A DNA stretch of 5,295 nucleotides, from positions 13,695-18,989 of the forward strand of contig NYVB01000138.1 of the NCBI GenBank assembly GCA_002684315.1. The letters are read 5' to 3'. The DNA is from Planctomycetaceae bacterium. Lineage in GTDB: Bacteria; Planctomycetota; Phycisphaerae; Phycisphaerales; SM1A02. Positions 1-5,295 of this stretch are shown here, in pieces (within the stretch, counting starts at the first letter, position 1; every line of letters begins with the position of its first letter). Made by a program: the position numbers and the translations under genes. Under the pieces are notes generated by a model. It did no database searches. It worked only from the letters and a program-made list of their open reading frames with translations, and was not told the DNA's origin.

Positions 1-1298
1 GCGGAGTCTCGAGTGAGCAGGGCGTGAAACCCTCCATCGGTGTAGGTCGAAGGTTCGTCTCCCGGAAGACCGGCGGGTTCGATCGCTCTGGATCTGACCA
101 CTTCAGCGTCGAAGCGTCGCGTGATCCAATCGACCTGCTTCTCATTCTCGGCTTTTTCCAGGCTGCAGGTGGCGTAAAGGACGTGCGCACCTTCCCGCAG
201 GAGAGGCAATGATTCCTCGACGATCGTCTTCTGAAGGGCAACGAGCGATTTCAGGCGTTCCGTGTTGAAGCGATAACGTGCCTGCGAGCGCCTCGGAAGA
301 ACACCGCTGTTCGAGCAGGGGACGTCCAGCACCAGCAGGTCGACCTTGCCGAGCACGTCGCCGAATCGTCTGGGTTCGACGATTTCCACGTTCTCGACGT
401 GATCGAACGCCTCGTGAAGTTCGGCCCTTCTGCCATCGTGCGGGTCGCTGGCCAGAATCCGGGAGTTGGGATGCAGACGATGGAGTTGGTGTGTCTTGGT
501 GCCACGCCCTGCGCAGAAGTCGACGATCACCTCCGGGGTGAGTCCGCCCGTCAGATTCACCGACATCGCGGAAACCCGGTCCTGTATGCGTCGGCGATCG
601 TCTTCGCGGAGGTGTTCCGCCAGAGCCCGGTGTGAGCCTTCCCATACCGCGTTGGTGCCATCCTTTTCGATGACGTTGATCGGTGCACGGCTCAGGCAGT
701 GTGCGGCACGGACCAAGGTCGTCTCCCAGCCCACCGTTCCAATCCAGCTCAGGATCAGATCGTCACCCAGAGATGCCTGGACTCCAAGCCTGACCGTCGG
801 TTCCTCGGGAAAGACGGCTTTTGTGAGGACCCATGCCTCACCGTTCTCGAGTGGGAAGATGTCGCGGTGCAGCCACCACTCGCGGGCTCTTTCGTCGTTC
901 CTGTCGAGGCGTTCGCCTCGAAGTCGGATGATCGAGCGAAGGACCCCGTTGACGAATCCTCCTGCTCCGGCATTCGATCTCTTCTTGGTCCAGTTGACCG
1001 CTTCGTCCACGGCGGCATGATCAGGGACGGCTTCCATCAGCAGGATCTGTGCCGCGCCCGCCAGCAGAACGCCCCGCACCGCCGGGTCGATGTTTCCCCA
1101 TGAGCGCTTCAGGCAGGACTCGAGCAGGTGTTGAAGCGACCGCCAACGAGCGATCGTTCCCAACTCGAGTGCCCTCGCGAACGCGCGATCACGCTCGTCC
1201 AGCGCCTTCGTCTCATGGCCCTTCGACTCGATCGCCAGATCCGGAAAGCGGACCGACTGTCGAGCAAGCCTTTGAAAGACGATCGAGCGTGGTGTCAT
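1..1298 (-). CDS. rsmB: 16S rRNA (cytosine-967-C5)-methyltransferase RsmB, C-terminus cut by window edge
   Basis: Translating the minus strand from the ATG at 1296-1298 gives 432 residues without a stop before the window edge. The N-terminal third (about residues 35-125) looks like the NusB-type RNA-binding domain of RsmB, with DRAFARALELGTIARW, a DHAAVDEAVNW segment and GGFVNGVLR. The methyltransferase half has a SAM-binding motif I at 260-269 (DFCAGRGTKT), an acidic residue after strand 2 (D285), motif IV DVPCSNSG (C328) and motif VI YATCS (C378). By family knowledge, the motif VI Cys is the nucleophile attacking C6 of cytosine and the motif IV Cys helps release the product. The enzyme uses SAM to methylate C967 of 16S rRNA in the cytoplasm. 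The last visible residues, YTDGGFHALLTRDS, match the usual DGFF-type ending, so only a few residues should be missing. The gene starts 35 nt after metK and is probably co-transcribed. No clear Shine-Dalgarno precedes the start, only an A-rich stretch. Motif I differs from the usual CAAPGGKT. A more general RsmB/NOP-family m5C methyltransferase is possible, but the NusB domain favours RsmB. Confidence 0.9.
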   Translation of the reverse strand, partial: MTPRSIVFQRLARQSVRFPDLAIESKGHETKALDERDRAFARALELGTIARWRSLQHLLESCLKRSWGNIDPAVRGVLLAGAAQILLMEAVPDHAAVDEAVNWTKKRSNAGAGGFVNGVLRSIIRLRGERLDRNDERAREWWLHRDIFPLENGEAWVLTKAVFPEEPTVRLGVQASLGDDLILSWIGTVGWETTLVRAAHCLSRAPINVIEKDGTNAVWEGSHRALAEHLREDDRRRIQDRVSAMSVNLTGGLTPEVIVDFCAGRGTKTHQLHRLHPNSRILASDPHDGRRAELHEAFDHVENVEIVEPRRFGDVLGKVDLLVLDVPCSNSGVLPRRSQARYRFNTERLKSLVALQKTIVEESLPLLREGAHVLYATCSLEKAENEKQVDWITRRFDAEVVRSRAIEPAGLPGDEPSTYTDGGFHALLTRDS

Positions 1299-1333
1299 TT
1301 TTTTCGGATCAGGTGACGTGCTCACGACCGTAC

Positions 1334-2536
1334 TCAGGAAACTGCGTTGCAACTGCCTGCCGCGGCCTTCAATGCTGCAGCGACGTCCGTCTTCTCCCAG
1401 CTGAAGCTGCCTTCCGCACCCTCGCCCGGAGTTCGTCCGAAGTGTCCGTGTGCCGCGGTCACCCGGTAGATCGGACGTTTGAGATCGAGGGATTCGATGA
1501 TCCCCTTGGGCGTGAGTCTGAAGTGGTCTCTGATCAGCGTTTCAAAGCAGTCGGGATCGATGTGTTCGGTTCCGAAGGTGTCCACGCAGACTGAGGTCGG
1601 CTCGGCCACTCCGATCGCGTAGCTGAGCTGGACTTCGCAACGGTCGCAGAGTTCCGCCGCCACCAGATTCTTCGCGATGTAGCGTGCCATGTAGGCCGCG
1701 CTGCGATCGACCTTCGAAGGATCCTTGCCGCTGAAGGCTCCTCCGCCATGTCGTCCGGTTCCACCGTAGGTGTCGACGATGATCTTTCGTCCGGTGAGCC
1801 CGCAGTCTCCGTGGGGTCCGCCTCGTTCGAAGCTGCCGGTCGGGTTCGTGTGGACGATGATGTCGTCGTGGTAGAGATCGCCGAGGACGGGTTTGATGAT
1901 GTGCGTGATGATCTGCTCACGCAGACCATCCTGATCATTGGTCCATTCCGGGCCATGCTGGGTGCTCAGCACCACGGTGTGAACATGCTTGGGGTGATGG
2001 CCTTCGTACTGCACCGTGACCTGGCTCTTCGCATCCGGTCGCAGATGCTCGATGAGATTCGCTTCCCGGACTTCCTTCTGACGTTCGACGAGTCGGTGTG
2101 ACAGATCGACGGGAAGTGGCATCAGTGACTCCGTCTCACGGCATGCGAAACCGAACATCAGACCCTGATCACCGGCACCTTGTTCTTCGTGCGCACCTTC
2201 ACCCTCGCTCACGCCCATGGAGATTTCGGGTGACTGTTCATCGATGCTGACCAGAACGGCGCAACTGTTTCCATCCATGCCCTTTTCCGAAGCGTCGTAT
2301 CCGGTTTCAAGAACAGTTCTTCGAACCACGTCCTTGATCTCGACATAGTCCTTGCAGGTGATCTCGCCTGCCACCACGCAGAGTCCTGTCGTCACCATGG
2401 TCTCGCAGGCGACTCGTGCATCCGGATCAACGGCGAGCATTTCGTCGAGAATCGAATCCGAGATCTGGTCTGCCAGCTTGTCGGGGTGGCCAACGGAAAC
2501 GCTTTCGGAGGTGAACAGGTGGTTCTGGTTGGACAT
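1334..2536 (-). CDS. metK: S-adenosylmethionine synthase (methionine adenosyltransferase)
   Basis: This is a complete 400-residue protein, close to the usual 380-400 aa of bacterial MetK. It makes S-adenosylmethionine from methionine and ATP in the cytoplasm, normally as a tetramer that needs Mg2+ and K+. Visible hallmarks are GHPDK (16-20, ATP and metal site), RVACETMV with E45 as the likely K+ ligand, the signature [10 protein letters not shown] (120-129), K170 in DAKSQVT, R250-K251 in [12 protein letters not shown], and the phosphate-binding loop [19 protein letters not shown] (264-282) with K271, K275 and D277. All expected catalytic residues appear to be present. One deviation is V15 in SVSVGHPDK, where many bacteria have Glu. 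The ATG at 2534-2536 is chosen because AAGGA lies 5 nt upstream and because the protein begins [14 protein letters not shown], like other MetK N-termini. A sigma70-like promoter lies upstream. rsmB, a consumer of SAM, follows 35 nt after the stop with no terminator between them. Confidence 0.97.
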   Translation of the reverse strand: MSNQNHLFTSESVSVGHPDKLADQISDSILDEMLAVDPDARVACETMVTTGLCVVAGEITCKDYVEIKDVVRRTVLETGYDASEKGMDGNSCAVLVSIDEQSPEISMGVSEGEGAHEEQGAGDQGLMFGFACRETESLMPLPVDLSHRLVERQKEVREANLIEHLRPDAKSQVTVQYEGHHPKHVHTVVLSTQHGPEWTNDQDGLREQIITHIIKPVLGDLYHDDIIVHTNPTGSFERGGPHGDCGLTGRKIIVDTYGGTGRHGGGAFSGKDPSKVDRSAAYMARYIAKNLVAAELCDRCEVQLSYAIGVAEPTSVCVDTFGTEHIDPDCFETLIRDHFRLTPKGIIESLDLKRPIYRVTAAHGHFGRTPGEGAEGSFSWEKTDVAAALKAAAGSCNAVS

Positions 2537-2541
2537 GGTGT

Positions 2542-2546
2542 TCCTT
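2542..2546 (-). promoter_or_regulatory. Ribosome binding site of metK
   Basis: On the minus strand AAGGA lies 5 nt before the ATG at 2536. This is a standard Shine-Dalgarno and supports that start. Confidence 0.7.
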
Positions 2547-2591
2547 TTCTGAATATCCGAGGATTCAAGCTGGGGGTATGGTTCTCATCCG

Positions 2592-2613
2592 TTCATCCGG
2601 AATCATGGATGAA
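2592..2613 (-). promoter_or_regulatory. Inverted repeat at the predicted 5' end of the metK leader
   Basis: On the plus strand TTCATCC (2592-2598) and GGATGAA (2607-2613) form a perfect 7-bp inverted repeat around an 8-nt loop. A second CATCC-containing copy (TCATCC at 2585-2590) could compete for the same partner arm. The predicted transcription start is near 2613, so the hairpin would sit at the very 5' end of the roughly 77-nt metK leader. It does not match the SAM riboswitch classes I can recall. It could be an mRNA-stabilising hairpin, an operator or chance. Confidence 0.35.
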
Positions 2614-2648
2614 GTGCTGATTATATGGTCCCAATGAGTCTCTCGCAA
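2613..2648 (-). promoter_or_regulatory. Sigma70-type promoter for metK-rsmB
   Basis: Read on the minus strand, a -35 hexamer TTGCGA (2643-2648, 4 of 6 to consensus) is followed after exactly 17 bp by a perfect -10 TATAAT (2620-2625). The start of transcription is expected near 2613, giving a leader of about 77 nt before the metK ATG. The position fits a divergent intergenic region. No transcript data are available, so this is a sequence match only. Confidence 0.7.
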
Positions 2649-2753
2649 CGATCCTGGACCCACGCAGAGCGCCATGTACCAGTTGTTCCGTTTTCATCGC
2701 GATCACTTCTCCTTGTGTTGCGTATCAAATGGAGCTTGCGTGCGAAGCCGGCC

Positions 2754-2759
2754 TATAGT
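2754..2759 (+). promoter_or_regulatory. Possible -10 element for the subtilase gene
   Basis: TATAGT matches the sigma70 -10 consensus at 5 of 6 positions and would give a leader of about 50 nt before the ATG at 2818. No good -35 hexamer lies 16-18 bp upstream; TTGCGT at 2736-2741 is only 12 bp away. This is a weak suggestion. Confidence 0.25.
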
Positions 2760-2804
2760 TCGGAGATCGACCAATCACCCTGCCCGAGTTTCCGGGAGGT
2801 TTCC

Positions 2805-2810
2805 AGGAGA
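2805..2810 (+). promoter_or_regulatory. Ribosome binding site deciding the subtilase start
   Basis: AGGAGA lies 7 nt before the ATG at 2818 and favours that start over the upstream in-frame ATG at 2674, which has only a weak purine stretch before it. The surrounding 11-mer CCAGGAGAGAC (2803-2813) recurs exactly before the DUF151 gene at 4343-4353. Confidence 0.7.
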
Positions 2811-2817
2811 GACGACC

Positions 2818-4266
2818 ATGTTCTCAGTCACAGCTCTGATCACGTTATTGGCCATCACTGTGTCCCCGGATGCCGCTCCCCGTGACGGGTCACCACTCGC
2901 GCTGATGATCAAGACCGTCCGCCCCATGGAGGCTGGCGTGGATTCCAGGGATCGCTGGGTTCTCACGGATTCCAATGGCGTACGAACCTTCTTTCCCGCC
3001 GACCTGATCGGTTTCGCAGCACCGTCCCACATTCCCGAGGTCTCCAGAACTCTCTCCGCGACACGTCTCGGGCTCGACCGTTGGATCCGCCTGACGCTCT
3101 CCGACGGCGTTGCGCCTGGCCCTGCGCTCGAGGCTCTTCGTGCGATGCCCGGAGTCCTGATCGCTGAAAGCGATGTGATCGGTTCCTTCGCCGGATCTGG
3201 TGGACCGGATGATCCCGATTTCGACCTGCAATGGAACATGCTCAACACCGGCCAGTCCGTTCAAGGCTCTTCCGGACTGCCCGGAGCCGACATTCGTGCG
3301 GTCGGGGCCTGGGAGATCAGTTCGGGCGAGGTACCCATCATCGTCGCGACGCTCGACAGCGGCACCTATCAGCATCCTGAATTCGCTTCAAGAATTCTGC
3401 CCGGTCTCAACGCCACCAACGGTTCCAGTGAGACCGGAGATGTCTGTGGTGGTCATGGAACGCGTGTGGCCGGCATCATCGCCGCCGCCGGCAACAACGG
3501 CTCCGGCCTTGCCGGACTCAACTGGACCGCTCAGATTCTGCCCGTCATCGTTTCGGGGCCGTGCTCCGTGTCTCAGGTGGATACCGCCGACGGCCTCGTC
3601 TGGGCGGTCAACCAGGGTGCACGCATCATCAACATGAGCCTTCAGTTTTCCGCTCCTACTGAATATCTCCACGATGCCATCCTCTACGCCGTGGAAAACG
3701 ATGTGCTTGTCGTGGCAGCCTCCGGCAACAGTGGAAGTTCCGTGACCTATCCCGGCAAGTGGCCGGAAACCATCGCCGTCGGCGCGATGACCAACACCGA
3801 CGTTCGTTGGTCCTCCAGTTCGTTCGGCCCCGAACTCGATCTGGTGGCTCCCGGCGCGAACGTGACCTCCACCTGGCTGGGTGGTGGGTACAACAGCTCC
3901 TCGGGAACCAGTTTCGCGGCTCCGCACGTTTCCGGACTTGCCTCGCTGCTCCTCGCCAACGACCCGTCTCTGACTTCGCTCGAGCTTCGAGAGATCATCG
4001 TCGGCTCCGCCCGGGACATCAGCCTCCTGGGATTCGATTCCTTCACCGGATGGGGCTGTCTGGACGCCCAGGCGGCTCTCGAGCAGCTTGATTCTTCATC
4101 CCCCTCCGCGGATCTGAATCAGGACGGCGAGGTCAATGGCGGTGATCTCACCATGTTTCTCACCCGCTGGGGTGCCTGCGCTTCCTGTGATGCGGATTTC
4201 GATGACAGCGGATTCGTGGATGGAGCCGATCTTGTGACGCTTCTCTCGCAATGGTCCACACCGTGA
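2818..4266 (+). CDS. Secreted subtilisin-like (S8) serine protease with C-terminal dockerin-like calcium repeats
   Basis: This is a 482-residue S8 family peptidase. The first 20 residues have a hydrophobic core (ALITLLAITV) and resemble a short export signal, though no Lys or Arg precedes the core and the cleavage site is unclear. Residues about 26-125 look like an inhibitory propeptide ending GVLIAESDVIG. The catalytic domain opens with DPDFDLQWNMLNTGQ, which is typical of bacterial subtilases. The triad is complete: D180 in ATLDSGTYQHPE, H213 in GGHGTRVAGI and S365 in GTSFAAPHVSGL, with N304 (AASGNSG) as the oxyanion-hole residue. Residues 432-482 hold two dockerin-type EF-hand loops: D432/N434/D436/D443 followed by MFLTRWG, and D460/D462/S464/D471 followed by LLSQW. 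A CASC pair at 454-457 separates them and may form a disulfide. The protein probably works outside the cytoplasm as a general endoprotease; its substrate is unknown. The start at 2818 is chosen for its Shine-Dalgarno. The DUF151 gene follows after 90 nt on the same strand. Confidence 0.92.
   Translation: MFSVTALITLLAITVSPDAAPRDGSPLALMIKTVRPMEAGVDSRDRWVLTDSNGVRTFFPADLIGFAAPSHIPEVSRTLSATRLGLDRWIRLTLSDGVAPGPALEALRAMPGVLIAESDVIGSFAGSGGPDDPDFDLQWNMLNTGQSVQGSSGLPGADIRAVGAWEISSGEVPIIVATLDSGTYQHPEFASRILPGLNATNGSSETGDVCGGHGTRVAGIIAAAGNNGSGLAGLNWTAQILPVIVSGPCSVSQVDTADGLVWAVNQGARIINMSLQFSAPTEYLHDAILYAVENDVLVVAASGNSGSSVTYPGKWPETIAVGAMTNTDVRWSSSSFGPELDLVAPGANVTSTWLGGGYNSSSGTSFAAPHVSGLASLLLANDPSLTSLELREIIVGSARDISLLGFDSFTGWGCLDAQAALEQLDSSSPSADLNQDGEVNGGDLTMFLTRWGACASCDADFDDSGFVDGADLVTLLSQWSTP
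4109..4260 (+). other. Dockerin-like paired calcium-binding repeats in the subtilase tail
   Basis: Two loops of the form D-x-N/D-x-D/S-G-x-V-x-x-x-D-L are each followed by a short helix ending in Trp, with a CxxC-type cysteine pair between them. Family knowledge: such tails resemble type I dockerins. They are frequent in exported planctomycete proteins that have no cellulosome, so a role in surface attachment, sorting or calcium-dependent stability is likelier than cellulosome assembly. That role is inference. Confidence 0.8.
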
Positions 4267-4356
4267 GTGGCACCACGAAAGCTCGATCACTTCGTCCCCA
4301 ACACACGTTTGCCAGTTACCATTGTCTCCCTCGGCACTTTCACCAGGAGAGACCGC
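4267..4356 (+). other. Short spacer between the subtilase and DUF151 genes
   Basis: This 90-nt gap holds no hairpin followed by a T-run and no clear -35/-10 pair. TTGCCA at 4309-4314 has no acceptable -10 downstream. The frame is open from a GTG at 4267, but that start has no ribosome binding site and its extension adds 30 residues unlike DUF151 N-termini. Co-transcription of the two genes is possible. Confidence 0.5.
4345..4350 (+). promoter_or_regulatory. Ribosome binding site deciding the DUF151 gene start
   Basis: AGGAGA lies 6 nt before the ATG at 4357. It supports this ATG rather than the in-frame GTG at 4267. Confidence 0.75.
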
Positions 4357-4833
4357 ATGTCCGTTCAAGTTGAGCTTTCGCGCATCTACATCCGTGAGAT
4401 GAGTGACATCCAGATCATCGAGCTCACCGAGCTTGAGGGGGATCGACGCTTTCCGATCGTCATCGGTCTTCCCGAGGCCTTCGCCATCGAACGCAGGCTC
4501 AAAGGCATCGACATCGCTCGCCCCCAGACCCACGATCTGCTTTCCTCGATTCTGACCACGCTGGGTGGTCGTTTCGAAAGGATCGAGATCAACGATCTTC
4601 AGTCCGGCACCTTCTTCGCCGCTCTCGTGATCACTCACGATGAGCAGGAGATTCGAATCGATTCCAGACCCTCCGATGCCATCGCACTCGGCGTCGCCAA
4701 CAACGTCCCCATCTTCGTCTCCGACCACGTGATCGAAGAGGCGTCCGCCGATGATTCCCTTCTCGGAACGATGGATGACGAGGGTGTCGGCGATCCTTTC
4801 GTCGAGAATGACGATTTCGAGACCGGAGAGTGA
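4357..4833 (+). CDS. DUF151 / bifunctional nuclease (BFN) domain protein
   Basis: This 158-residue protein is almost entirely one DUF151 domain. Conserved blocks are visible in order: FPIVIGLPEAFAIERRLKG (32-50), RPQTHDLL (55-62), GTFFAAL (84-90), IDSRPSDAIALG (101-112) and VPIFV (117-121). Family knowledge: these small cytoplasmic proteins are called bifunctional nucleases after a plant homologue with RNase and DNase activity. The bacterial role is poorly defined, so nuclease activity here is only inferred. The C-terminus (about 127-158) is a strongly acidic tail with 13 Asp/Glu among 32 residues, and there is no Lys or Arg after R104. Some family members carry a UVR domain in this region, but none is visible here. 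The ATG at 4357 follows a good Shine-Dalgarno, and the N-terminus MSVQVELSRIYIRE is typical. truD begins 3 nt after the TGA stop in the same frame, so the two genes are probably translationally coupled. Confidence 0.92.
   Translation: MSVQVELSRIYIREMSDIQIIELTELEGDRRFPIVIGLPEAFAIERRLKGIDIARPQTHDLLSSILTTLGGRFERIEINDLQSGTFFAALVITHDEQEIRIDSRPSDAIALGVANNVPIFVSDHVIEEASADDSLLGTMDDEGVGDPFVENDDFETGE
4825..4830 (+). promoter_or_regulatory. Ribosome binding site for a TTG start of truD
   Basis: GGAGAG, formed by the last coding bases of the DUF151 gene, lies 6 nt before the TTG at 4837. The overlapping ATG at 4832 is too close to it and is in another frame, closing after 8 codons, so the TTG is the better-supported initiator. 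Confidence 0.55.
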
Positions 4834-4836
4834 TGC

Positions 4837-5295
4837 TTGTTTTCCACGACGGATCCTAAGAAGGCACTTGATCCTCTTCCTCAACGTCGGCTGCTTTCAA
4901 CACCCGACCTGAGCGGGCGCATCAAGCTTCGAAATGAAGACTTTCTCGTCGAGGAACTCCCGCTCTATCAGCCGAGTGGTCGTGGAGACCATCTCTACCT
5001 TTTCCTTCAGAAGGAGGGTATCGCGCACTCGGAGATGATCCGTCACCTTCGGCAGCACTTCAAGGTCGGCGACCGGGACATCGGATTCGCCGGGATGAAG
5101 GACCGTAATGCGGTGACCCGCCAGCTCGTCTCCGTCCATCTCCCCGGCTCGGAACGACAGTCACTCGATCTGGACATCGAGGGACTCAATCTTCTCTGGT
5201 CAGATCGTCACACGAACAAGCTTCGCAGAGGGCACCTCGAGGGGAACCGCTTCTCCATTCGCATTCGTGACATCGACCCGCTGAAGGCACCCCAG
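4837..5295 (+). CDS. truD: tRNA pseudouridine(13) synthase TruD, C-terminus beyond window
   Basis: The first 153 residues are visible of a protein that is usually about 340-400 aa. TruD isomerises U13 of certain tRNAs to pseudouridine in the cytoplasm and needs no cofactor. Family marks seen are IKLRNEDFLVEELPLYQPSG with GDHLYLFLQKEG, then FAGMKDRNAVTRQ with catalytic D89 (the counterpart of D80 in the E. coli enzyme), and RHTNKLRRGHLEGNRFSIRIRD with F139 in the conserved G-N-x-F position. No ATG occurs in frame before the methionine of SEMIRHL, which is already inside the domain, so the start is taken as TTG at 4837, just after the DUF151 stop and 6 nt after GGAGAG. The preceding TGA is in the same frame, so read-through from the DUF151 gene is formally possible. 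The identity is secure; the exact start is less so. Confidence 0.9.
   Translation, partial: MFSTTDPKKALDPLPQRRLLSTPDLSGRIKLRNEDFLVEELPLYQPSGRGDHLYLFLQKEGIAHSEMIRHLRQHFKVGDRDIGFAGMKDRNAVTRQLVSVHLPGSERQSLDLDIEGLNLLWSDRHTNKLRRGHLEGNRFSIRIRDIDPLKAPQ

Larger units (their letters stand above)
2537..2817. other. Divergent intergenic region between metK and the subtilase gene
   Basis: This 281-bp stretch separates two outward-facing genes. The left part holds the metK promoter, inverted repeat and ribosome binding site. The right part must drive the protease gene. No tRNA, small-RNA gene or convincing extra coding region is visible. The protease frame is open upstream to an ATG at 2674, but that extension reads as Arg-rich, low-quality sequence and is not taken as coding. 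Confidence 0.7.

Noticed and set aside
142..645. Minus-strand open frame of 167 codons within rsmB in another frame
   Set aside because: The alternative frame carries the DFCAGRGTKT, DVPCS and YATCS motifs, so this Arg-rich frame is a shadow.
1298..1333. Possible terminator between metK and rsmB (CGTG/CACG mini-hairpin near a T7 run on the plus strand)
   Set aside because: In the minus-strand transcript the hairpin is followed by A residues, not U, and its stem is only 4 bp with a 2-nt loop.
466..1594. Plus-strand open frames of about 180 codons at 466-1020 and 1049-1594
   Set aside because: They are antisense to rsmB and metK, whose translations show complete conserved motifs; the plus-strand products are Arg/Ser/Pro-rich with no domain.
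2537..2660. Known SAM riboswitch upstream of metK
   Set aside because: I could not find the helices or conserved core of the SAM riboswitch classes I can recall; only a simple hairpin is supported.
2674..2817. N-terminal extension of the subtilase to the ATG at 2674
   Set aside because: There is a weak ribosome binding site at 2674, the extension is Arg-rich and has no family resemblance, and there is a good Shine-Dalgarno before 2818. It would also overlap the likely promoter.
4096..4884. A 262-codon open frame on the minus strand opposite the subtilase tail, the DUF151 gene and the start of truD
   Set aside because: It is antisense to three clear genes, spans their boundaries, and has no recognisable domain; the GC-rich codon pattern of the real genes keeps the opposite frame open.
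1..5295. Mobile element, CRISPR array, defence island or novel multi-gene system
   Set aside because: There are no tandem spaced repeats, transposase or integrase motifs, terminal inverted repeats or clusters of unknown genes; every coding region belongs to a recognised family.

Overview
The window looks like the chromosome of a planctomycete, most likely a marine or environmental member of the Phycisphaerae. The main clue is a secreted subtilase whose C-terminus carries paired dockerin-like calcium loops, each followed by an F/LL-x-x-W helix. Tails of this kind are very common in exported proteins of that class. The moderately high GC content and unusual motif spellings in otherwise standard housekeeping proteins fit this. 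The taxonomic call is inference from protein style, not a database match.

Layout: two transcription units diverge from an intergenic region at 2537-2817. Leftward (minus strand) come metK (S-adenosylmethionine synthase, complete, 400 aa) and, 35 nt downstream, rsmB (16S rRNA m5C967 methyltransferase). rsmB is nearly complete: 432 residues are visible and its extreme C-terminus is cut by the left window edge. A strong sigma70-type promoter (TTGCGA, 17 bp, TATAAT) lies about 85-110 bp upstream of metK. The predicted metK leader begins with a 7-bp inverted repeat.

Rightward (plus strand) come a secreted S8 serine protease with a dockerin-like tail (482 aa), then after 90 nt a DUF151 bifunctional-nuclease-family protein (158 aa). 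Three nt later comes the start of truD (tRNA pseudouridine-13 synthase), which runs off the right edge after 153 residues. truD has no ATG before its conserved domain. It most likely starts at a TTG with a good Shine-Dalgarno inside the end of the DUF151 gene.

Functionally, metK supplies the SAM that RsmB consumes, so the left arm pairs methyl-donor synthesis with rRNA methylation. The right arm joins an exported protease, a small DUF151 protein and a tRNA-modifying enzyme, with no obvious shared pathway beyond probable co-transcription. I see no mobile element, CRISPR array, tRNA, rRNA or defence system, and no convincing undescribed system. The items most worth checking are the in-frame UGA junction between the DUF151 gene and truD, the metK leader, and the altered SAM-binding motif in RsmB.
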